Part shown: piece after piece, positions 26,837-39,692 of the stretch
Position numbering within the stretch: the first letter of the stretch is position 1
How the letters are laid out: the number at the start of each line of letters is the position of its first letter
Assembly (NCBI GenBank): GCA_020226215.1
Contig: CM035231.1
Span: forward strand, 56,820,876-56,884,875
Direction: 5' to 3'
DNA from: Sindora glabra
Lineage: Eukaryota > Streptophyta > Magnoliopsida > Fabales > Fabaceae
DNA length: 64,000 bases
Position numbers and translations under genes: made by a program
Notes under the pieces: model-generated
Seen by the model: the letters and a program-made list of their open reading frames with translations, nothing else
What the model was told of the DNA's origin: nothing
Databases searched by the model: none

Positions 26837-27107
26837 ATACGGGAACTAAGGTCCCATGGGAAATGGAATTTTACAAGAAGTTGATTTCCCGTATAAATTT
26901 CCTAAAATATATCAAATTTTGTTTGGTTGACATGGAGCAAGTTCCATTTCCCACTAAAGAACTTCCTATGTTTTTGTTTGGTTCAACTTTGTATTTCCTA
27001 CGATATAACAATGAAATGACCACAATAACCTCCAAAATAATACATTAACAGATATTAATTGATTTCAATTTTTTTATGTGAAAAATACTATTCTCCAAGG
27101 CAGGAAA

Positions 27108-30100
27108 ATGAAAGGACACGACATCGAAGTGACAAAACGCAATGGCCTGAATATGAAACGATGCACGCCATTAGTGTTTCGGCAGGCACAAAAAGGCCGA
27201 AACAGTAACAACACTTCGCATTTCATCTCAAAACTCAATACCAGTGATCTCAAGACGCAAGAAGACACTGTGCAAATCATCACCAAATACAGCAAGAAAA
27301 GACACCAAACGATCCTGAACAACCGGATAACATCATTTATCGACATCGGATGCTTAAAACAAGATAAAATGGTAACTCCGCACAAATGGGTCATCCACTG
27401 GTAAACCCACCTCCTCTTTAGCATTGACTCTAATACAGACATTATACTTCAGTTATAAGTGCAATGAAAATGTCATAGTTTCCTTACATTTGTGTTCCTA
27501 TGTAAGTTGAAGGGAAACCCCAGAAGTTAGTACGACCACAATATGCTAAATATTTTGTTGTATGTTAATGTCACTCCACATAATATCTGTTTGTATGAGA
27601 AACAGAAAAATGGCACCGTGCATATTTCATTGTCCTTTTGACATTCTGTTCACATAAAAACAAATGGACATTAGGGAGTCATCTGATGCCCAAAAGTAAA
27701 GTACTTTTTCATCGGCATTGCCTTTAATTATGTTTGATTTGTAAGTTTAACACCACAATGTGGTGGTTGTTATTATTCTCAGTGAAATAATAACATCTCG
27801 TTTTATTAGTCTATGATAGGGTAAGCACGTTGGTTTTGTTAAGGTTTTTCGTTTAGTCACGAATCATCTTGTCTATATCCTGTGTTTTTTGTGCTGGCGT
27901 CTTTGTTTGCGGACCAAACACTACCATGTCACCACGGTAGAGGTTCGTAAAACAATTATGTCTCGGTTCTTGGCTCATGTTACTGTTTCTCGGTGAAACA
28001 GCAACACACCACAACCACGAGATTTCGTTGTCACTTATATGGCATTTTGCCTGCTTATGATTGTTTTTTATCGTTGTCAACACCGGAGAGCTTTGTTAAA
28101 CATGCGTCTCTTATTTTTTATTCATGTTACGATTTCTTACTGGAACAGTCACACATTATTTCTCGTAGGTTACACCATCAATCATACATCACTTTGTTAA
28201 CTTATGTTCCTTCTTTTCGTTATCAATGCAATAGAGATTCGTAAAATGGTTATTTCTCAAATCTTGGCTTATGTTACTGTTTCTCGGTGAAACAGCAATA
28301 CAGCTCTACCACGAGGTTGCATTGTTAGTCAGACCTCATGGAAACTACTCGTGCATGTTTTAGTTCTTTTTCAATATAGTAGAGTGCTGTCAAACTCGCA
28401 TATCTCGCTTTTTTGGCTCATGTTACTGTTTCTTGGTGAAACAGTAACACATAATTTCTTCAAAGCTCCGCTGTTAATCATGCCTCACCTTATCAACTTA
28501 CATTCCTTGTGTTCATTAACAACGCAATAGAGATTCGTAAAACAGTTATATATCAGCTCTTGGCTCTTGTTACTATTCCTTGGTGTAACAATAACACATC
28601 TCTACCACGAGGTAGCATTATTAGTCCTACCTCATATTGTCCACTTGTACATGTTCTTGTTCTTTTTCAACGTAGTATATTGATGTCAAACTTGCATATC
28701 TCAATTTTCTAGCTCATGTTACTGTTTCTTGGTGAAACAGTAACACATGATTCCTTGGAAGCTCCACTGTTGATCACAACTCACCTTATTTACTTATGTT
28801 CCTATTGCTCGTTATCAACGCAGTAGAGATCCGTAAGACAGTTATATTTCGATTATTGGCTCATGTTACTATTTTTTAGTGAAACAGTAACACACTACTG
28901 CCACGATGTTGCATTGTTATTCATACCTCACAGAGTAGCACTTACCCACGGTGTTGCAATGTCGTTCATGTTTTTGCTCGTTGTTTGTTCAATAGAGTTT
29001 TGTTAAACATGTATATCTCATTTTTTATATTGTGTTACTTTTTCTTGCTGAAACAGTAACACACTAGAAAGAATTGGATGTTGCATTATTAATCATACCT
29101 CATTTTATCTATTTATGCTTGATTTAATGCTTGATTTGACATTTATTTGAGCAGAAAGGCACTAAAGCACTCACACAAGTAAATGATTCTGATGAAGAAA
29201 CCCAAAAAATTTAGCAATATAGGTCCAATCTGTTGGCGTGCATTAGGCAGGTTGATCAACTTCAATTAGATGACAGGCACACGACGATGCTGCGACACAA
29301 CCCATTTTGGGTCCTAATTAATGCAATAATAACAAAGGAATTGAATCGCATCATGTGTCGAAAGAGCTATGTTGAAATTCAGTCCATAATTGCTACCTTC
29401 TCAGAAAAGAATAATCATTTCAATATCGGGGACGAATATCTCAGAATAACACCAACATCAGTGAAACTGATCTTTGGAATAAGAGATGGAGACCAGCCCA
29501 TCCGACAACATTTGACAAGAGGACACTGTCAAACTTTGACATAAGGTGTTTCCATGGTAAAGCACGGATGAGTAAACCAATAATATTCAACACACTTGAA
29601 AGAACAGTGCGAGGAACATCGGAGACTGATGTGCAGGATGTCTCCCGCCTCATGACATTTATGCTTCTAGTCACCCTCTTCGTATCAAACAGGGCCCACA
29701 CATTGGGCTGGTCATATATCAAATACGTAGAGGATGTAGATGCAATAGCACAATATAGGTGATCACAATATATTCACGACCAACTAATGAATTCTTTCAA
29801 AAAGGATAGCACCCCCAATGTAATCAGCTGTGTCATGCTATTGCTAGTAAGTTAAAGATGTCAAAACTGCTTTTTACTTCATGTCTGTATCCTTTACATT
29901 GTCTTCATTCATCTCCATTCATTTGAGTGAATGTTCCTGTCTCCTTATTATATGTTTGTTGCAAGTCTTGGCTCATGTTACTATTTTAGACTAAAATAGT
30001 AACATGTCCCTGCTTTGTCTGTGAATGGTTACCTAAAGTTTTATGGCATTTTGATTGTTAATGTGATTTCATTTAATAGTTATTTGTGAGTTTTTAGTTC

Positions 30101-33100
30101 ATGTTGATGACTGCATACAAGAATAACTTGTTTACCTCTAGTTATTCTTGCTCTTTTTATTACTCCATCTTGGATGCAGCCTCCTAAGGAAATTAACGTG
30201 ACAAAATGTACATTTTATTGTTGACAGTATAGGCTGTGTGAGATTACAAGTGTGTTGAGCGGGCATCACATCGAAAGAGTTCCAAGATGTCTCAATGGGA
30301 CCTGAAACTTCTCACACGCCAACTGAGAGATCAACTTATTAGTCAGCTTCAGGTAATAGTATGAAAATATCAACTTATTATGAAGCCCGATACATGTCAG
30401 TACAAGAAAATATATTACTGTCTATTTCCATGAGAAATAATAACATCGAACAAGATGTTACTGTTTATACGTGAAACAGTAATAGGTCATTCTCTCCAGG
30501 TTTCTATTATTATTTTGATATCCATTCTAGCAATTTACTTTATTTTATGTATGGTGTTGCTGTTTCGTAATAAACACAAGCATGCCATAGTCACAATACA
30601 ACATGTTACTGTATTTTCTAAAAACAGTAACATGTGCCCTTCATCGATTTTAACAGTCAGTAATATTCGATTTGTTAATTTTTTCCCCTTCATTGACATT
30701 GTGTTAGGGTTTCCACGTAAAAGAGTAGCATATTGCGGGATTCTCTTATTCTAGAGTGGAAACAGACACATCTTTTGATTCCAATTTCTTTCCATTAACC
30801 ATACATTATTTTGTGCGTTTATTGTATTTCATAATTAATAATTTACCCATACTTATTTTTATGCTGAAACTTTGTCCTTTATTTTCATGTTTCTGTTTCT
30901 GTTTCTCACCGAAACGATAACATGCCGATTTCCCACACTAACGGTGAAAATAATGTTATGTTTTAGGTCGTAAATAGAGAAATTGAGCTCACAGTACATG
31001 AATACGACCTCCTCTACACAAAAGAAATAAATTTACGGTTAATTGAATTTGTTGACAAAATAAAATCACATGACACACCCTCCCAATCAGAGGATTCGGA
31101 GGGCGATACTGAGACAGCATCGGCCCAATACGTGATCCAACCCCGGGCAACAAAGCTGAACCAATTTGCCGATATTGCATTGTCCTACAAGGAGCAACAA
31201 CAACAAAATAACAATGAAGTCCTACGGCTTAGGGATCAACTCTTCAGTGCAAACATAGAAATACTCAAACTGAAGGATAAATTGATATCCCTCACTAAGA
31301 AACTTCAGTCATCAAAATAACAGACAGAAGAAAATGCAGAGACAATAGCTAAACTCAAACACGATAACGCACAGCTACAGGAGTAACTGCCCACAGCAAC
31401 AAATGAGGCAGAAAACCTCAGGGTGGTCAACGATAGTTTGGAAAATCATAATAAACAGCTCAATGCACAGCTATCAGAATAAATTGTGCAGGTGGTTAAA
31501 CAAAATAAGGTAGAAACCACCAGAGCTGATGAGCAATGTATAGATAAGGCAAAATAGCATTTGATGATAGCGAATATAAAAAAAAACTAAGAAAAATAAA
31601 ACGGGACGAGGAGTTCACGTACTCGAGTCCATTGAAAAAATGAACGAGACAAACATATGCACGTCAATAGACAGCAACTGCTAAGGAGGTCTACGGGCAG
31701 AGCAAAGAGGCCCCTATTATAATTGAAGATGATATACCAGCAGATAAAACTAAGAAAAAGTAGACTCATAAGGCACCAAATACTACAAAGTTTCTAACTA
31801 CAAAATACCTGATCTAAGATATTAGGAGTAAAATGGTGCAATTAAAATTGGCAGGAGATCCACAGTAAGTCATGTCCTATTTTCTTCTGAATGCTTTGCA
31901 TTTGCTGGAAAGTTTTGCCTATCGCCTCATCTAATCCCTTTGCCAAATCACCATATGCAGTATTTTTATCTGGTCAATTCTCAAGTAGGATTTGTTCATA
32001 ACATTTGAGGATTTGGTGGGAGTTATGAAGGAGAGGTCAATCACGAATAATGTATGTATCATCTGATCATTTAAATGCATTATTGTTTTGTCTTTAATTA
32101 CATCTCTATTCCTGTTACTGTTTCTTTCCTAAACAATAACAGGAATTTACTTAGTCTAATTAGTCTAAAAAAGATTGTTATTTCCACTGTGTGGAGTGCA
32201 AACAGTTAGATACAATTATTCTTTATGTTTCAATTGGTGGATTCTTGTGTTGCTGTTTGAAGTTTGCTACCTTTATCAATCATCTAAGAAGAACTAAACA
32301 ATCAATGTAGATCATAGATGGCCATGCCTACACTCTGAGCCTAGCTTCCACGAACAGTAAAAGGAAGATATTTGCATTCGACAACTGTTGTTGGGTAAGA
32401 TTCTAAATCCATTTTCCATATATGAATCACAGAAGGTAGCATTGATTCTGACTTAGGTTAAAACTTTATTGACAATCTTACATTGTGAGCGACGTCAAGT
32501 TACTCCAGGAAGCCAGGCAATTCAAATTTGATGCATATATGGAAGAGGCAATAGCTGCAGATGTTCTTATCTTCCCAGTGAACTCCACGGGCGTGAATGA
32601 CTTCAGAAACCCTAACCATTTCACACTTCTCATCCTAGATAATAAAGAGCGCAGATGGACACACTATAACTCGCTGAGGCCGAGAAGAGAGGGGATACCG
32701 GATCCATACTTTCGTGATGCCATGATGGTGGTGAGTAATATTAAATACTTTGTTATCTTATTGATGATACTCTTTCCATCAGACACAGTAACATATCATA
32801 CTCACAATAAGACAATGTTGTATCTTTTGTATGTAGCTCATTTCATGATCTTCTATTGGAGAAAACATCTCAAGTGTGATTCTATTAGATGATAAGCTGT
32901 TATTTGTTGATGTTTCTGTTTCTTGTAAAGATAGTCACACTTTGTTTTCTCAGAATTTCAATTTTTAATTAAACATCATTGGGTTATTTGTATGGTGGAT
33001 GTGTTTTTGTTGCTGATGTTACTGTTGCCATAACAAAAACTAATAACTCCTAACAATACAAGATGTTACTGCCAAAAGTGTAGATAGTTGCACGGAGTTT

Positions 33101-33471
33101 TCATTTTTCATTTTTGTTGGTTTGCTAACAACAGAAGGACTATTATGAGAAAAAAATGAATGAAGTCCTTGCACAGGGTGGATTAGATAAGATGGTAGAA
33201 CCAGCCACCGCAGGTTCACCTTTTGAGATAATATCATATGAACGGTCACCTTAACAGGAAGAAACGTTGTAAGTAGCAAGTTCTTTTTTTATCCAAAGTT
33301 AACATGTCTAGTAGGTACTAAACTAACTCGTTACTATTTTCCAGGCAAGACTGCGGGATTTTCGTATGCTTGCATATAGAGAATATATTCAGCAATAAAG
33401 AATTTCATGAACAATTTCCGTTGGAGGAAGTAAGACAATACAGAGCAAAATTAGTTACTAAATTCCTCTAG
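27108..33471 (+). pseudogene. Ulp1/C48-like SUMO-protease gene carried by the transposon, multi-exon, broken
   Basis: Approximate exons: 27,108-27,404 (basic helical N-terminus; 'FIDIGCLKQDKMVTPHKWVIHW'); 29,155-29,762 (contains 'ITPTSVKLIFGI' and 'GWSYIKYVEDVD', like the DUF1985/mobile-domain part of plant transposon Ulp1 proteins); 30,229-30,300 ('LCEITSVLSG'); 30,967-31,800 (long coiled coil); 32,311-32,395; 32,488-32,730 (C48 domain, 'NHFTLLILD', 'HYNSLRPR'); 33,135-33,268; 33,345-33,471 ('DCGIFVC', stop at 33,469). Introns have good sites (GTGAGT at 32,731, GTAAGT at 33,269). Catalytic His is at 32,617 and Cys at 33,352. In-frame stops interrupt the coiled coil (31,318 onward) and the last domain (about 33,252). 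Role by family: deSUMOylating cysteine protease; such genes are often captured by plant transposons. The N-terminal assignment is tentative. Confidence 0.7.
27977..29062 (+). repeat. dyad array A, about 147-bp period, within an intron
   Basis: Eight dyads of the type ATGTTACTGTTTCT-TGGTG-AAACAGTAACACA start near 27,977, 28,124, 28,271, 28,420, 28,567, 28,716, 28,863 and 29,031. Steps are 147, 147, 149, 147, 149, 147 and 168. The sequence between dyads alternates between two types ('accacgaggttgcattgtta' versus 'gctccgctgttaatcatgcc'), so the true unit is a dimer of about 294-296 bp. Scattered further dyads lie at about 27,764, 29,977, 30,455, 30,604, 30,895 and 32,116, mostly in introns of the Ulp1-like gene. 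Confidence 0.85.
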
Positions 33472-33860
33472 AATTTCAGTCTTCCTAACTGAAGTTGATT
33501 AATATGTACATATATAACACTAAAGTTGATTATTATGCACATACGTAAAACTAAATTCATGTTAAACCATTGTCTTAATATTTAAAATTCAACTGTATGT
33601 ATAACTCAATTATAAATGTAATTCTTCTGTACAGTTTAATCTTATATCCAGTTTATGTTAGCACTCAAACATCAAGTTGCTATATGAATTACGAACACCT
33701 GTGTTGATGTTACTCTTTTTTAACGGATGCAACAACATCCAGTTGTGCAGTACTATTCTTAAGACTTACCACCAATGTTAGTATGAACGAAGGATAATAT
33801 TTGAAACAGTCATCAGCGATTGACATGCATCTCTCATAAGCACACGGGCCAGTTTCCTGG

Positions 33861-35870
33861 GTGTTACTGTTTTTGACCAAAACAGTAACATCACATAAAC
33901 TATATTTTCTTGGTTCTTATCCTGAGAGGAACTTGTCAAGTGACATACACAACCACTTAGACTCAAGACCCAGCAGCCTCAATGATGTTACTGTTTTCGA
34001 CCATAACAGTAACATCCCATATAAAGATGTTTCATGGATATAATCCGGATGGTAACTTGTCAAGTGACATGAATAATCACCCAAACCCGACCTCCATCCT
34101 ACCATAACCTCCAGGGCCTAGGACTAAGTAGCCTCGATGATGTTACTGTTATCGTCCAAAATAGTAACATCACATAAACAATATTTTCTTGCTTCTTATC
34201 CTGAGAGGGACTTGTCAAGTGACATACACAACCACTCAGACTCAGGACTAAGCAGCCTCGATGGTGTTATTGTTTTCATCCAAAACAATAACATCCCATA
34301 TGAAGACATTTCTTGGATATAATTCGTATAGGAACCTGTCAAGTGACATGAATAACCACCCAGACCCGACCTCCAGCCAACCATAACCTCCAGGGCTCAA
34401 TACTCAGCAGCCTCAATGATGTTATTATTTTCGACCAAAACAGTAACATCATATATGAAAACGTTTCTTGGATATAATCCGGATAGGAACTTGTCAAGTG
34501 ACATGAATAACCACCTAGACCGGACCTCCATCCAATCATAACCTTCAGGGCTTAGGACTAAGCAGCCTCGATGATATTACTGTTATCGTCTAAAATAGTA
34601 ACATCACATAAATAGTATTTTCTTGCTTCTTATCCTCAGAGGAATTTGTCAAGTGACATACAAAACCACTCAAACTCAGGACTAAGCAGCCTCGATAATG
34701 TTAGTGTTTTTGTCCAAAATAGCAACATCACATAAACAATATTTTCTTGCTTCTTATCCTGAGAAGGACTTGTTAAGTGACATACACAACCACTCAGACT
34801 CAGGACTAAGCAACCTCGATGATGTTACTATTTTTGTCCAAAACAGTAACATCCCATATGAAGATGTTTCTTAGATATAATCCGAATAGGAACCTGTCAA
34901 ATGACATAAATAACCACCCAGACCCGACCTCCAACCAACCATAACCTCCAGGGCTCAATACCCAGCAGCCTCGATAATGTTACTGTTTCGACCAAAATAG
35001 TAACATCACATATGAAGATGCTTCTTGGATATAATCCGGATAGAAACTTGTCAAGTGACATGAATAATCACCCAAACCCGACCTCCATCCAACCATAACC
35101 TTCAGGGCCTAAGACTAAGTAGCCTTGATGATGTTACTGTTATCATCCAAAATAGTAACATCACATAAATTATATTTTCTTGCTTCTTATCCTGAGAGGA
35201 ACTTGTCAAGTGACATACAAAACCACTCAGACTTAGGACTAAGTAGCCTCGATGATGTTACTGTTATCATCCAAAACAGTAACAACCCATATAAAGACGT
35301 TTCTGGGATATAATCCGAATAGGAACTTCTCAACTGAAAACAGTAAGCACCCAGCCATCTTCCATCTACCTGTAACCCCCCCGGGTACAAAACTCTAATA
35401 ACCTCGATGATGTTACTGTTTCATACTAATATAGTAACGTGCAGATTGTTGGCCTGCTTTCTCGGGCAATGTACCTAATGCACAACAGGCTTTACCCTAG
35501 AAGTGGAAGTGCAGCCGACTGTAGTCCATGAGCCACATTCTTGGGTGTTACTATTTTGGTCCAAAATAGTAACATCCCACAAAGAGGCAGATGTTGGATT
35601 TTATCCAAAGATGAACGCGTCAAGTTACATAATTAACTAAGTAGACCTACATTCCAACCACTTGTAATCCCCCCTGGAATCAATTCTCCATCAGCCGTAA
35701 CGATGTTACTGTCTCCGACTAAAACAGTAACATGCAGATGGTTAGCCTGCTTTCTCAGGTGAAGTGGCCACTTAACAATGCACAGACCCTCAGCGATAAA
35801 CATGTTTCTTTCACACTACAACGGGTTGCATTCTTCGTATTACTATTTTTGTCTAAAATAGTAACCTCCA
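33861..35870. repeat. dyad array B, alternating 124- and 155-bp units
   Basis: Fifteen dyads GATGTTACTGTTnn..nnAAAACAGTAACATC start near 33,861, 33,985, 34,140, 34,264, 34,419, 34,574, 34,698, 34,822, 34,977, 35,131, 35,254, 35,410, 35,545, 35,703 and 35,837. The first eleven steps are 124 or 155 (plus or minus 1). Short units carry 'cttgtcaagtgacatacaca' with 'actcaggactaagcagcctc'; long units carry 'cacccagacccgacctccat' with 'accataacctccagggc'. The array lies between the 3' end of the Ulp1-like gene and the convergent ORF1. Repeated short ORFs on both strands are by-products of the periodicity. Confidence 0.9.
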
Positions 35871-36172
35871 AGATAATATGTAATCATGAATGTTCGATGA
35901 TACACGAAATGGATTGAGTTGTACTATAAGAGTATCAATGGAATTGCCATGAGAAAAAAAAAAGGAATGTATTGTTATATTCCATCAAAAGCTTTAGGAA
36001 ATCCAGTTTAGTTACTTATGATTTAACCGGAAGCCACATCATCTAATACATTATGGGATCCGATGTCAGATAAGTGTCTAAAAAATAAGTGCACATACAG
36101 AAGTTCAACAACATAGCATGAGTTTAGTGAGTGTGTTGGCTCCTATTGACTACTAGTTTTCCTAGAACTTCA

Positions 36173-37256
36173 CTAATCTGGAAGTAACAAACCATGCACA
36201 TAAGCAGCTCTGAACTCTTCTGGAAGGCTAAAAAAGAAATCAACTTCTAGGGGGTTAAGAGCAATTTTCCTTGCCACATTCATAACTTGGATAGGAGTTA
36301 ACCTATCAATTTTCATAATCTTACTAGTCACTTGTATCCTTCTCCCTGCAGAATCAGATTCATGTTGAAAACAAGAAGCCAAGCAGCTTATATGTTTACT
36401 TGCATCCTCCATCACATCACTCATTCGTGCAAATCTAGAAGAGAATTCTCTCAGAACTTCTAAATTTTCTATCTTTGCCTTCTTTGACCTACGGTTTACT
36501 GGGGTGGTTGAGGAAGAAGTTCCCATCGGGGCACATGGAGGGACTGGGTAAGTGTTCTCCACGGAAAAGGCAAGAACATTTTCTTCTTGCTCTTCTTCTT
36601 CTCTATCCCTTACTTCATCTTCTATCCCCTCTAATGCATCTTGTGGATTTATAGCCTCGTCTTCAATGGCTCTATCCTTCCCAAATATTTTGGCTAAATC
36701 ATCAAAAAATGAAAATGGCTTGTTTCTTAACCCTACAACATTTTTGTGGCTCTAGCATAAAAGAAAGGAAAACATAATGAAAGAAGGTAAAACTTTAAAA
36801 GTTGTCACTAATAAATAGAAATATACACAGACACACTTATGTACATAAAAGAAAAAGCATAATATAAAATATTACCTTCACCCATTCATCCCAGACTGAT
36901 TTTGAGCAAGTTACGAACTTCTCTTCATCATTCCATCCAAATCCGCTGGCAGCTGGACTAAGCACCTCTACAATAGCATTATATTGATTCCTCAAATACT
37001 TGATACGGGACTTGATGTGTGGTTTAGCCTTCATATCACACCCAGGAATCTTCTGATCCATAAGTTATTCCAACCTGTTATAAGCACTATTCTTAAATTA
37101 GTCATTGTCCATTTTCCAACCATCTAGCTCTACAAGATCCATCATTGTTCTAATTAGTGTATGATCCTCAGCACTTCCCCATCTTGTGCATCCTCTAGAT
37201 GGGTTCACACCCTCACCACCTTGGTTGGCATTTTTTTGAGCTTTTAGTTGACTCAT
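36173..37256 (-). pseudogene. Harbinger ORF1, Myb/SANT-like DNA-binding protein
   Basis: Two exons: 37,256-36,876 and 36,751-36,173, joined by GTAATA...TGCTAG. Exon 1 carries the trihelix/Myb-SANT-like domain: 'RGCTRWGSAEDHTLIRTMMD', 'GWKMDND', 'KPHIKSRIKYLRNQYNAI', 'GFGWNDEEKFV', 'WDEWVK'. Exon 2 begins 'SHKNVVGLRNKPFSFFDDLA', the conserved plant PIF ORF1 motif, then has an acidic linker, a basic patch (NRRSKKAKI) and a helical C-terminus ending LLLPD. In this family the protein partners the transposase at the termini. Two in-frame stops in exon 1 (about 37,103 and 37,070) both sit where Gln is plausible (CAA to TAA). Otherwise the frame is open for about 318 residues. Confidence 0.8.
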
Positions 37257-37520
37257 TTGTGAAAAAGAAAAGATAAAGAGAGAGAGAAAGGAAACATAGG
37301 AATTCGTTAGAGCGGCATTCTACTCATGATTTAACAATTTAGGATGATCATACTATTAGTTCAATAAAAAGCGAAGTCATTACTCCCATCTTATTATAAA
37401 TTTAGATAAAAATAATACAAGAATAAAGTGTATATTGTTTACCAATTCATAAATGCAATACAAGTGAAACATGCTACATAGTTTTTGCTAAACTCTGTTC
37501 AATGATGTGGTGTCATATAA

Positions 37521-38899
37521 TCATGCATTGTACATCTCATTGGCAAGATCATGTTTGAAGGTAGTCCATGCAGCACTAGATTCCATAATCCCAATATTAA
37601 GTTCACCATTGTCTTCTTCCTCACCATCAACAAGCAAGGGCTCCATGGGATCCACACTCATGTATGTTCGAATGAAATTATGCATTAATGCGCAAGTCAA
37701 GATAATTCTACCCACGATTCTCCTAGGTTACCAAGTTGTACATCTTAGAATACCTCATCTCATTTTTAACAATCCAAAACACCTCTCGATAACATTTCTT
37801 TCTTGAGAATGTTTTATATTAAAATATTCCTCAGCAGATACTGGTTGAGCACCACTCTTCCACACACTTATATGATATCTCTAACTTCTAAATGGTGTTA
37901 GAAAACTCTCACAATTCATGTATCCGGCATCACACAAATAGTAGTTGTCTATAATTAACCAACATAAGTGTTAAGTACTTTCATCTCAAATAAGCTCCTT
38001 GGTTCAGATTGAGCAATGTCAAGGTACCTATGGTGTTACCTTATGGAACTGTCAAAGCATTTTTTCTAGAAAGTGCATCTCGAAACACTCTATTTTCATG
38101 TGCGGACCCCTACCAACCAGGCAATATATAAATAAATTACAAATCCCGCGTGCAAGCGGCTAACACATTAGTAGTGAGTTCTCCTTTTCTATTCCTGAAT
38201 CTAGCTTTATCTTTATCCCCAACACGAACCTTAATATGACTTCCATCCAAAGCACCTAAGCAATTCTGCAGTGTGTATATATATAACTTGTTAATAGATA
38301 CTATATATATTTATAAATATTTACACATTCATCTAATCTTCCTAAAAATTTTAACTTACCTTAAACCATTTCTACCTCTCATCTTGGCAATTCTCAGTCA
38401 CTGGCTCAGGTTTCTTTAGTAGAATATCATGGCATCTAAGGACAGCAAGGAGAACTGAATTGAAGTGCCTAGATATTGTCTCACCACTTCTCCTAAAATA
38501 CAATTGAGTTCTTCAATTTTTTGTGTCATGAGAAAGTGTGAATAGAAATAAAGCAACCATCTCCTCTAAACTAGTATTCATATTTCCTTGTAACTTATCG
38601 ACATCTCTAAGCATATTACATAACTTAAAAAAATAGGCTCTATTCATCTTAAGGTTGTCCAAGCATACTAAGTCACTTTCTTGAATCATTGGCCTGAGAT
38701 TTAAAAGTCTAGCATAATATCTTTCTTCAGCACAACTGTCAAATATATAGGATGTAGGCTTAGGCAATCTAATGTCCAAAAAGGACACAAGATACAAGAA
38801 TTCAGAAATAGCCTCTAAAATCATGAGCATCATCTGTGTGTATAACATAATACATGTAGTAGCAATCTTCTTCTTTTTACTCAACAATAAGCGAGCCAT
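37521..38899 (-). pseudogene. PIF/Harbinger DDE transposase, broken
   Basis: The likely start is MARLLLSKKKK (38,899). Exon 1 runs to 38,360 and ends 'RWKWFK'; the 94-bp intron (38,359-38,266) is GTAAG...CTGCAG; exon 2 starts 'NCLGALDGSHIKVRV', holding the first catalytic Asp, and continues 'KARFRNRKGELTTNVLA', then a decayed 'FIYILPGW-GSAHENRVFRD' block, the 'MLVNY' region where VDAGY is expected, and C-terminal 'ILTCALMHNFIR' (about 37,700-37,665). It ends 'WTTFKHDLANEMYNA' at 37,521. The 38,250-37,720 part has several stops and frameshifts, so no active enzyme is expected. Size and order match plant PIF transposases. Confidence 0.8.
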
Positions 38900-38929
38900 A
38901 ACTATACGACATAGGAAAATTACATACAA

Positions 38930-39690
38930 GAATGTTATAAGTTAGAAGAGCAATAAAAATATGGTCAGCCACTTTGAGTAATTTGAATTCAACAAATACT
39001 ATTCATCTTTTTCAAGGTAGTTAATAAGCAAACAACAATGATATCATATCCAGAACCTTTTAGAAGCTTTGCTGTGGGGGTTGAATTAAACATCCCAATT
39101 TGCTAAACCATAAGCACACCTTTTTTTGTCAAATTCTAGTATTATTTTATAACAGTTCGTATTCTGACGATGCAACTCCTATTCTTTGATGGAAAGTCGG
39201 GAAGGAAGTCCAATTTTCAAATATGGAGGCTATAGTTTACTTAATACAAAAAGAGAAAATATAATGAGCAAGGTCATCAAGGCTTACTAGAAATTGCTAG
39301 TGCCATTGTCGAGAACTGTTGCTAGGGTTTAGAGGAAATGACAGAAGCTCGAGAATCAGAAATCACTAGTATCGATGCCAGAGACTGCTGCTAAGGTTGA
39401 AAGGCGACGGGAGATGCTCAAGAAACAACGGCATACACGAAGAAGTGAATCCTGATATTCAAATTATAAGGGTAAAATTGGTATTAAATAATTTTAACAG
39501 GGTCATTTTTATCTATAAATTAATTGAAAACGTAGGCTATAAAACTTATCGAGGGGGGAGTGGGTAAGTGACCTCTTGCGTTTTATGGGAAATACAAGTT
39601 CCCGAGAGGATCCATTTCCTCCCATTTGCGCAACCAAACAACTCTATGGTAGTTTATTTCCTAAGAAGCCCAGTTTCCCACGTAGTTGTT
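38930..39690. other. Harbinger right subterminal region
   Basis: Non-coding, between the transposase start and the right terminus. Two near-repeats ('gctagtgccattgtcgagaactgttgctagggtt' and 'actagtatcgatgccagagactgctgctaaggtt', about 39,296 and 39,366) form a diverged 70-bp tandem pair that could be a transposase-binding subterminal repeat. Confidence 0.45.
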
Positions 39691-39692
39691 GC

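Noticed and set aside
27074..27442. Minus-strand ORF of 122 codons at the left of the Harbinger element
   Set aside because: Antisense to the first exon of the Ulp1-like gene, rich in Cys, Phe and Leu without a pattern. The plus-strand reading fits the gene model better.
33778..35390. Series of similar short ORFs (about 60-67 codons) on both strands of array B
   Set aside because: They recur because the DNA repeats, occur on both strands at once, overlap each other, and resemble no protein. They are shadows of the tandem array.
27977..35870. CRISPR-like layout of regularly spaced short palindromic repeats
   Set aside because: The host is a plant, the inter-dyad sequences are themselves repeated rather than unique, spacing is over 120 bp, and no cas-type gene is present.
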